From the NCBI GenBank assembly GCA_031548325.1, contig JAVBRE010000080.1:1-46916 (forward strand): a stretch of 46,916 nt of DNA, written 5' to 3'. This document shows positions 40,932-46,916 of the stretch, one piece after another. The DNA comes from FLUQ01 sp031548325 (GTDB taxonomy: Bacteria > Desulfobacterota > Desulfovibrionia > Desulfovibrionales > Desulfovibrionaceae). The position numbers and the translations under genes were made by a program. The notes below the pieces were generated by a model. That model was not told the DNA's origin and ran no database searches. It worked only from the letters and a program-made list of their open reading frames with translations. Position 1 is the first letter of the stretch, and the number at the start of each line of letters is the position of its first letter.

Positions 40932-41429
40932 TCAGAACGGCACGTCATCCATGCCGCTGACTTCGGAAGGAAAGATCGGGCCGCGATCTTCTTCCTGATC
41001 GCGGCGGGGTTGTTGCTGCCGCTGCGGAGCGTTGCCGCCTCCGCCGTGAGGCCTGTCGCCGTCCGCCGACGCGCCGGAAGATGGGCCGCCCTCGGCCGAC
41101 GCGCCGCGCCGGTCAAGAAACTGGACCCTGGCCGCCTTGATTTCCGTGCTGTATCTGTCCTGGCCCTGCTGGTCCTGCCATTTGCGGGTCTGCAGGCTGC
41201 CTTCCACAAAAACCAGGCTGCCCTTGCCCAGATAGCTGGCGCAGTTTTCCGCCTGGCGCTGAAACACGACCACGGTATGCCATTCCGTGCGCTCGACCTT
41301 GTTGCCCTCGCGGTCCGTGTAGCTTTCGTCCGTGGCGATGCGCAGATTCGCCATGGGCGTGCCGTTGGCGGCATAGCGCAGTTCAGGGTCGCGACCCAGC
41401 CGTCCGATGATCATCACCTTGTTCAACAT
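40932..41429 (-). CDS. ssb: Single-stranded DNA-binding protein
   Basis: 165 residues from the ATG at 41429, which has AGGAG upstream and gives the canonical start MLNKVMIIGRLGRDPELRYA; the upstream in-frame codons are not needed. The OB fold covers the first 110 residues (DRYSTEIKAARVQFLDRRG), a Gly/Gln/Arg-rich linker follows, and the acidic tip is GMDDVPF, which recruits partner proteins. It is the housekeeping single-strand-binding protein for replication and repair. Confidence 0.96.
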   Translation of the reverse strand: MLNKVMIIGRLGRDPELRYAANGTPMANLRIATDESYTDREGNKVERTEWHTVVVFQRQAENCASYLGKGSLVFVEGSLQTRKWQDQQGQDRYSTEIKAARVQFLDRRGASAEGGPSSGASADGDRPHGGGGNAPQRQQQPRRDQEEDRGPIFPSEVSGMDDVPF

Positions 41430-41483
41430 GCCGTTTCTCCTCAAGGCAGCAGACTCTTCCGCTGCCGACACAATGTGTAAAAA

Positions 41484-41888
41484 TCAGTCTGTTGCCTGCC
41501 GTTCCATCTCGCTCAGAATATCTTCCAGCGCGGCGCAGGCCGCGTGCGCGGCCTGCGGTTGCCAGTCGCCCAGAGCCTTTTCAAGGGCCGCAAGCCGCTT
41601 TTCCAAATCGGCTGCGCCGCCGGCAAGAGCCTTTTTGCGCGCATCCGGCCAGTCGCCGAAGCGAACTTCTTCCGCCAGGGCCTGCGCCAGCTCTACAACG
41701 CCCCGACGCACGGGCTCGGCCGCCACCGGCGGCGCCAGAGCGGCCGGGATGCTGTTCAGCTTCCAGACTCCGCCGGAAAGCTCGCCCTTGCCGGGCCAGG
41801 CCAGCGCGCACAGTTGCGGCCAGGTGCGGAAAACCTCGCCCTCGTCATAGGTCACGGCGCTCAGCCTGATGCTCAAAATACCGCTCAT
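41484..41888 (-). CDS. Hypothetical protein, 134 residues
   Basis: Not recognised. The N-terminal 60 residues (LSIRLSAVTYDEGEVFRTWP, LCALAWPGKGELSGGVWKL) look like a small beta-rich domain; the C-terminal 70 residues are helical, Ala/Glu/Arg rich (KRLAALEKALGDWQPQAA). GGAGG lies eight bases before the ATG. It lies between the lipoyl-like gene and ssb on the same strand, 54 bases upstream of the ssb start. Probably a real gene of the ssb transcription unit. Confidence 0.65.
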   Translation of the reverse strand: MSGILSIRLSAVTYDEGEVFRTWPQLCALAWPGKGELSGGVWKLNSIPAALAPPVAAEPVRRGVVELAQALAEEVRFGDWPDARKKALAGGAADLEKRLAALEKALGDWQPQAAHAACAALEDILSEMERQATD

Positions 41889-41924
41889 ATCACGCCCTCC
41901 GCCGCGGAAATTGTTGTTCTCCGC

Positions 41925-42575
41925 TTACTCCTCTTCCCGCCATTCGGTCTGCACCCGCATGACCACCTCTTCAATGGCGCTCACCATGTCCGGCGGGCAC
42001 ACGCCGATCAGCGGCTGACCGGCGTCCATGTTCTGGTGGTGCGAAAAATACACGGCATAGATCACGCCTTCCGGCCCGGCATACGCCAGGGGGCTTTCAC
42101 GCTTCATGCGCGACATGATGAACAGCTCCATGCCGTCATATACGGAAACCGCCTTGGGGCCGGAAACGTTGATCTTCACGTCCACCGCCGGAACAAAATA
42201 ATATTTGGCCCGTTCCGGGGCGACAAAAAGGGAGAGCGCCTTTTTCAGGATCACGTTCAGCACTTCATCGCGCGACAGATAATGACGCAGGCGGAGCAGT
42301 TCCGTGCCCGCCTGCACAAACGTGCCCGAAAGCTCTTCATGCACCAAAGTCACTTCACCCTTTTCCCCCGCGTACAAAGGGCGCGGGTTGCGCTCGCGTT
42401 CCAGGGTGACCAGCATGGTGCCGTTTTTTTCCTTCCAGGGACCATACGGCCCCTGCACTCTGTCGCCGACCCTGATCTCGGGAAAGATCACCGAGCCGCT
42501 GTGAGGCGCGGTGACGATGATTTCCGCGTACGGCGACGCCTGTATCTCTTCAAGCAGCTTGCTTACGTCCAGCAT
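41925..42575 (-). CDS. Lipoyl/biotin-attachment-like protein
   Basis: 216 residues from the ATG at 42575, which has GGAGG six bases upstream; the longer open frame upstream runs through a block of palindromes. It contains two barrel-sandwich-like halves: VTAPHSGSVIFPEIRVGD near the N-terminus, and YFSHHQNMDAGQPLIGVCPP near the C-terminus, which is typical of the end of a biotinyl/lipoyl domain. I do not see the usual biotinylated AMKM or VMKM. It follows the fused carboxyltransferase gene on the same strand, so a role in acetyl-CoA carboxylase is likely, but the biotin itself may be carried elsewhere. Confidence 0.65.
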   Translation of the reverse strand: MLDVSKLLEEIQASPYAEIIVTAPHSGSVIFPEIRVGDRVQGPYGPWKEKNGTMLVTLERERNPRPLYAGEKGEVTLVHEELSGTFVQAGTELLRLRHYLSRDEVLNVILKKALSLFVAPERAKYYFVPAVDVKINVSGPKAVSVYDGMELFIMSRMKRESPLAYAGPEGVIYAVYFSHHQNMDAGQPLIGVCPPDMVSAIEEVVMRVQTEWREEE

Positions 42576-42600
42576 ATATGCCTCCGCCCTGTGGGATGTC

Positions 42601-42741
42601 CGAGAGGGCGCCGCCCTCTCGGGCTCTCCCGGCAGGGGGCGCGACCCCCTGCACCCGCAATGAATAAAAACCACCCGTTCACCCCTGCCGCGGGGTCAAG
42701 GGACCTCGGGCCCCTTGCTGGGGGGCGGGGCAGCGCCCCGC
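42601..42741. repeat. Cluster of five GC-rich palindromes
   Basis: Inverted repeats follow one another: CGAGAGGGC-GCC-GCCCTCTCG (42601-42621), GCAGGGGG / CCCCCTGC (42632-42652), ACCCC / GGGGT (42681-42696), CAAGGG / CCCTTG (42697-42717) and GCGGGGC-AGC-GCCCCGC (42725-42741). They fill the 178-base gap between the carboxyltransferase and lipoyl-like genes. They resemble repetitive extragenic palindromes; no T-run follows, so complete termination is unlikely. Confidence 0.75.
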
Positions 42742-42753
42742 TCTCGCAGGCCC

Positions 42754-45024
42754 TCACCGATAATACAAGTTCCGGCCGCCCATGGTCAGCAGGGCCTGGT
42801 TCAGGTTGAAGCGCGCTTCGCGCCGGTCCCAGATGCCCTGAATATGGCCCCGGGCCAGCGCTTTGTACACGTTATGGTAATGGGGCGGCAGCACCATGCC
42901 CGTGGTTTCGGTGATGACCCCCGGCCCGGCGAAACCCACGTTGGCCGAACGGATGCCGAACTGGTATGGCGAGCAGCCGAGAAAGCTGGCGATCGGCCCG
43001 GCGTAGGAGTTGGTGTCATAGACGACCACATAGAGCCCTCCGGCATCGATGTAGCGGCGCACGGCCATGGTGCAGCGCGGCATCTGAATGACCCCGTTGG
43101 TGCCTTCCTGAATGCGGATGCCCGCCGTGCCGTGCACGTACGCCAGAAAAGGATAGCGTTTTTTACGGGCGCGTTCGGCCGCGCGAATGAACTTTTCGCC
43201 CTCGGCCGCGCCCACTGTGCCGCCCCGGAAATTGGCCATAAGCATGGCCACAACCATTTTGATATCATTGATGCGCGCTTCAAAGGTCATGCAGCCGGAC
43301 TTCTGCCCCGTGGCTTTCTTGGCCTGTTCCAGCTTGACGTCAAAGCCGTCTATGCCCAGCGGATTGCACGATTCTACCTGGCTGTTGAACTCGTATATGG
43401 AGTCCTGATCAAAAATATTGCTCAGATACCACTGGTATTCCATGGGAAAATGATGACCGCAGTTGGGGCAGACCCCGGCGAATTCGCCGAACAGGTCCGG
43501 CGCCCAAAGATCAAGGCAGCCGTGGGTGGGCGAGTTGGGACAGGTGACGGCCCGGTCTTCCAGGGCTCTGGGGCTGGCATAGGCCCAGTTGCCGCCGCGC
43601 GCGTCCTGCTCGTCCCATTCCGACAACTCCGTCAGCTTGCGTTCGGTTTCCGCCGTCTTGCGGCGGGAAAACCCCGGTATGAGCTTTGCGGCCAGGCGCT
43701 TCCAGGGGGCCAGCAGACGGCCGGTCACCACCCGCACCTCGCCGTCGATGTCTTCAAGGGCGTTGGACACGTTCTGCTTGTGTCTGCCGAAGAAGTCATA
43801 CTTGAAATGCGCGTACCAGTCCCAAAAAGATTCTCTGAACCGCTCGCTCAACTTGCTTGAGAGCGGCCGCTCGTCTTTGGCCGCCCGTAGCGAAAGCTTG
43901 CGAAACTTCGCATGGCGCTTGGCCACCAGGCGGTCGCGGGCCGCGCTGGAAAGAGACCAGCGTACATGGACGGAATCAAAATCAAAGCTGTCGATGCTTT
44001 TCTTGCGACGGCTGCGCAACGCCAAAGGTCGGAACAGGGCCATGCCCCGCACGCTCAGCGCAACTTCGTCAGTGGCGCGCAAGATTTCCTGGCGCAGGGT
44101 GCGAAAGAAATCATAGTGGTGCGGCCGCGCGCCCAAATCGGGTTCCTGAATCACATGGTCCACATAGCCCATTTCCAGGTTATCCCCGGCCGTGATCTTC
44201 ATCTGCCTGGCGCAACGCTCGATCAATTCCGGGGTCGCCCGCTGGCCTTCGCGCAGATGGCCTTCAATGGCCGCCGCGCCCTCCGGAGAAATAACGGAAT
44301 AATAGCCGTGCGACAGCATCAGCCGCCGGTCGGCCAGACCGATGGCCTCGGCGCCGCCGGACCCGCCTTCGGAAATGACCGCGATAACCGGCACGCGCAG
44401 GCTGGACAATTCGTAGATGTTGCGCGCTATCTGCTGGCCGGCCCCGGGGGGATCTTCCACCGGGTAGGAACCGGGCGTGAAAATGTATGTATGGATCGGG
44501 ATATTTTCCGTTTCCGCGACCTGCATGTAATGCTGCGCCTTGGCGTTGCCGAAAGGCTTGACCGAACCGCCGTTGCGAAATTCCTCTCCGTGACCTTTTT
44601 CCTGGCCGATGACCAGCACGGACTGGTTGTAGACCTTCTTGCCCTGGCGGCGGGTAATATAGGCCCTGGCGATGACCATGGCGGGATCGATGGAGTGTTC
44701 GTCCTTGCTGCCTATTTCCGTGTAGTTGTCATAGACGTTTTCCAGAATGTCCCGCAGGCAGATGCGCTGCGAATGCCGCACGATGCGCACTTTGTCCATG
44801 GGGGTCAGGTCCGCTTCGAGCTTGCGCTCCACAAACCCGAACAAATCGTCGAGAGTGCTTATGGCGTCGCGCTTTTCAGTCGAAGAAAGGCTTGCCTCCC
44901 GCTGGCGGTAATCCGCCATCTTGGTTTCCAGCAGGCGCACGTTTTCATTGTGCTTGCCCGCGAAAACGTCGCGGATGTAGGCAAGTCGCTCGGCCAGATG
45001 CTGTATTTTCTTTTCTCTGTCCAT
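42754..45024 (-). CDS. Fused acetyl-CoA carboxylase carboxyltransferase (AccA-AccD)
   Basis: 756 residues. The N-terminal half is an AccA-like domain (IARAYITRRQGKKVYNQSVL, TPGSYPVEDPPGAGQ, VISEGGSGGAEAIGLADR); the C-terminal half (from about 480) is AccD-like, with a zinc-finger region ending in VCPNCGHHFPMEYQWYLSNI and the crotonase-like part GTAGIRIQEGTNGVIQMPRC. It transfers the carboxyl group from biotin to acetyl-CoA, giving malonyl-CoA for fatty-acid synthesis. Alpha and beta subunits are separate in most bacteria. The zinc finger is CX7CX15CX2C rather than CX2CX15CX2C. I use the ATG at 45024; a TTG lies one codon earlier. Confidence 0.88.
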   Translation of the reverse strand: MDREKKIQHLAERLAYIRDVFAGKHNENVRLLETKMADYRQREASLSSTEKRDAISTLDDLFGFVERKLEADLTPMDKVRIVRHSQRICLRDILENVYDNYTEIGSKDEHSIDPAMVIARAYITRRQGKKVYNQSVLVIGQEKGHGEEFRNGGSVKPFGNAKAQHYMQVAETENIPIHTYIFTPGSYPVEDPPGAGQQIARNIYELSSLRVPVIAVISEGGSGGAEAIGLADRRLMLSHGYYSVISPEGAAAIEGHLREGQRATPELIERCARQMKITAGDNLEMGYVDHVIQEPDLGARPHHYDFFRTLRQEILRATDEVALSVRGMALFRPLALRSRRKKSIDSFDFDSVHVRWSLSSAARDRLVAKRHAKFRKLSLRAAKDERPLSSKLSERFRESFWDWYAHFKYDFFGRHKQNVSNALEDIDGEVRVVTGRLLAPWKRLAAKLIPGFSRRKTAETERKLTELSEWDEQDARGGNWAYASPRALEDRAVTCPNSPTHGCLDLWAPDLFGEFAGVCPNCGHHFPMEYQWYLSNIFDQDSIYEFNSQVESCNPLGIDGFDVKLEQAKKATGQKSGCMTFEARINDIKMVVAMLMANFRGGTVGAAEGEKFIRAAERARKKRYPFLAYVHGTAGIRIQEGTNGVIQMPRCTMAVRRYIDAGGLYVVVYDTNSYAGPIASFLGCSPYQFGIRSANVGFAGPGVITETTGMVLPPHYHNVYKALARGHIQGIWDRREARFNLNQALLTMGGRNLYYR

Positions 45025-45042
45025 CAAAAGTTTGCCCTTCGC

Positions 45043-46461
45043 TTAAAACAGCAGAATCCGGCTGGTTTTTTCCCTCAGGAAATCGACGTTGGATTGCAGC
45101 GGCTTGCCGGCGTTATCGGCGCCTTGCAGCACCAGGGTGTCAAGAAAGGAAACGCCCCGTTCTCTGACTTCCGCGATATTTTTCCCCCAGATGATGCCCA
45201 GAGCCAGATTGGGATCGAATTCCGTAGGAATGTCATAGGGTTCCGCCGTAGGGACGTGGGTATGCATGGAAAGCCAGTCCGGCTCCTGCCAGGAAAAACG
45301 CTCGATCCGTCCCACCCAGGGAGTGAAACGCCGTTTGGGGTCTTCGGCTATGATGCGGTACTCGATGCCCGCGCCTTCAAAACTGATATCCTCTTGCGTG
45401 TAGCCCAGCGGCGCGCCCAGACCCAGGCGTATCTGTTCCGCGATGAGGTCCACGCCGCTCTTGCCTCTGACGCGTGCAATGGCGGCGGAAACCCCGTTTT
45501 CCACCTGAATGCGGGTATTCACTTCCATCAGATAGGGCCGGCCGTCGCGGGTGACGATCCATTCCCAGGTGCCCACGTTGTCGTACTTGACCCTGCGGGC
45601 CAGGGTCAAAGAATGGCGGGTGATGTCGCCCAGCAGTTTCTGGGCGTCAAAATCATAGACAATGGTGGCCGGGTCGAAACCGGGAGCCACTTCCAGCCGT
45701 TTTTGCAGGCCCGTGCTCTGGATGGAGCAGTTGCGGGTGCCGAAATGCACGATATTCTTGCCCCCCCGCTCCGCCACTATTTGCACTTCCAGATGATTGA
45801 AGTCGCGAATGCGCTGCTCGATGAGCACGCCCTCGTCCTTGAACTGGCGCGCGGCGTAGTTGCGCACGCGGCGGTACACGGAACGAAAAAGGTCCGGATC
45901 ATGCACTTCTTCAATGCCCATGCCGCCGCCGCCGGCAGAGGCCTTCACCAGAACCAGAGGGCTCGCTATGCCGTGCTCGGTCTGAAATTCGAACAGGCTG
46001 CGGGCGATCTTTTCCGCTTCCATCTCGTCGTAGATGGGCCGGTCCGAACCGGGAACCGTGGGCACATCCAGGCTGCGGGCCAGCCGCTTGGTGTTGATCT
46101 TGTCTCCCAGTTCGCGAATGACCCGCCAGGAAGGGCCGATAAAAATCAGCTTGCGTTCGCGCTGCGACACCCGGCGGGCAAAACGATAGTCTTCCGCAAA
46201 AAAACCATAGCCGGGGTGCACGGCCGTGGCTTCCGCATCGTCGGCCACGGCCAGAATTTCGTTGGCGTCGTGGTACGAGGCGACCCGGTACAGACTTTTG
46301 GGACCGCCGAACTCGCGGGCCAGAGCCACATGCCCGGAAGACGCGTCTTCCGCCGTATGCACGCAGACAAAAGCCAGGCCGAGCTTGCGGCAGGCCTGTA
46401 CAATGCGGACAGCTATCTCGCCCCGGTTCGCCACCAGGATTTTATGTGTGGGCTTGCTCAC
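45043..46461 (-). CDS. accC: Biotin carboxylase subunit AccC
   Basis: 472 residues from the GTG at 46461, which gives the family start KILVANRGEIAVRIVQACRK; AAGGAG lies 12 bases before it. A GTG at 46506 would add 15 residues unlike the family. ATP-grasp features: HPGYGFFAED, the Gly-rich loop KASAGGGGMGI, NHLEVQ, and MEVNTRIQVENG with the metal and catalytic residues. The loop normally reading CSxQRRHQK is CSIQSTGLQKRLE here; the Lys is kept. It carboxylates biotin with ATP and bicarbonate and lies 18 bases before the fused carboxyltransferase. Confidence 0.9.
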   Translation of the reverse strand: MSKPTHKILVANRGEIAVRIVQACRKLGLAFVCVHTAEDASSGHVALAREFGGPKSLYRVASYHDANEILAVADDAEATAVHPGYGFFAEDYRFARRVSQRERKLIFIGPSWRVIRELGDKINTKRLARSLDVPTVPGSDRPIYDEMEAEKIARSLFEFQTEHGIASPLVLVKASAGGGGMGIEEVHDPDLFRSVYRRVRNYAARQFKDEGVLIEQRIRDFNHLEVQIVAERGGKNIVHFGTRNCSIQSTGLQKRLEVAPGFDPATIVYDFDAQKLLGDITRHSLTLARRVKYDNVGTWEWIVTRDGRPYLMEVNTRIQVENGVSAAIARVRGKSGVDLIAEQIRLGLGAPLGYTQEDISFEGAGIEYRIIAEDPKRRFTPWVGRIERFSWQEPDWLSMHTHVPTAEPYDIPTEFDPNLALGIIWGKNIAEVRERGVSFLDTLVLQGADNAGKPLQSNVDFLREKTSRILLF

Positions 46462-46621
46462 CGGATTTTTTAACTCCTTACTATTGCAGCGCTTTTTTAA
46501 AGCCACGGCCTCACCCCTTGCCTATCGAAACCAAGGCGGCTAGGATGCCGGGGCGCGAAGCACACGCCCGATACCAAAGTCCCGGCCGGGCGTAAAGAGC
46601 GCCGGGGAAGAGGAGAATTGT

Positions 46622-46916
46622 ATGCAAAATTTTGTAAAAGTCCAGAACGCCGCCGACGCCGTGCGCCGTATCCTCGGCGCGTCCGCGGCGTCCCCGCGCG
46701 TCGCGTTTATTCTGGGCACGGGCCTGGGCGACGTGGCCGACGCCGTGGCGAACCCGGCGAGCGTCCCCTTTGCCGATCTGCCCGAATTCCCCCTGCCCGG
46801 CGTGGCTTCGCACGCCGGGCGCTTTGTCGTCGGGAGCCTGTCCGGCGTCCCGGTCGTCGTGCAGCAGGGCCGCTGCCACTTGTATGAAGGATACAGCCCC
46901 GCCGACGTTTGCATGG
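46622..46916 (+). CDS. Purine nucleoside phosphorylase, N-terminal part
   Basis: The first 98 codons are in the window; the gene continues beyond it. The phosphate-binding start VAFILGTGLGDVADAV, the motif FPLPGVASHAGRFVVG and QGRCHLYEGYSPADV are typical of the trimeric PNP family (PunA/DeoD-II), which splits purine nucleosides to base and ribose-1-phosphate. AGGAG lies seven bases before the ATG. It is divergent from accC. Confidence 0.9.
   Translation, partial: MQNFVKVQNAADAVRRILGASAASPRVAFILGTGLGDVADAVANPASVPFADLPEFPLPGVASHAGRFVVGSLSGVPVVVQQGRCHLYEGYSPADVCM

Noticed and set aside
43912..46473. An 853-codon open frame on the plus strand
   Set aside because: It is antisense to accAD and accC, which have clear domains. 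Long antisense frames are expected in GC-rich coding DNA, and the His/Arg-rich translation looks non-coding.

Overview
The window is high-GC bacterial DNA, probably from a Desulfovibrio-like member of the Desulfobacterota. That assignment is inference. It rests on the fused acetyl-CoA carboxylase alpha/beta gene with its lipoyl-like partner and on general gene style; no rRNA or taxonomic marker is present.

Left part (1-16251): a complete ethanolamine-utilisation microcompartment operon on the minus strand. It reads eutS-P-Q-T-D-M-N-E-J-G-H-A-B-C-L, then a BMC-H gene with a basic tail where enterobacteria carry eutK, then pduS- and pduT-like genes where eutR would be expected. EutH imports ethanolamine and EutBC splits it to acetaldehyde and ammonia. 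EutA, EutT and probably PduS keep the cobalamin cofactor active. EutE, EutG and EutD turn acetaldehyde into acetyl-CoA, ethanol and acetyl phosphate. EutS, M, N, L, the extra BMC-H and PduT form the shell. No eutR or eutVW regulator is seen. A lipoprotein gene leaves the window at the left edge.

Middle (16252-28600): a YheT-like hydrolase and a tRNA-Lys(UUU). The tRNA is followed by a small higBA toxin-antitoxin island bounded by two copies of the tRNA terminator region. Then come a small Cys-containing protein, a class C beta-lactamase, and the potassium system kdpFABC-kdpDE on the minus strand. Just upstream of kdpF lies an internally deleted IS3-family element.

Right-middle (28611-40830): an accessory, partly AT-rich defence-like island. 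A sigma-54 activator with a CARF-like sensor domain (38891-40360) precedes hsdR-hsdM-hsdS, a DUF3696-type ATPase and a PLD-like protein, all nearly overlapping. A near-consensus -24/-12 promoter (TGGCAC, then TTGCT, with GG-N10-GC spacing) lies in the short gap between the activator and hsdR. A second -24/-12 candidate lies divergently upstream and would drive a 55-residue YjzC-like protein and a 21-residue, apparently truncated GrlR-like peptide. I read this as a signal-gated type I restriction system, the most interesting part of the window. Further down are a HAD phosphatase and a DUF6933-like gene.

Right end (40868-46916): housekeeping genes on the minus strand (accC, fused accA-accD, a lipoyl-like protein, a hypothetical gene and ssb) and the start of a purine nucleoside phosphorylase gene on the plus strand.
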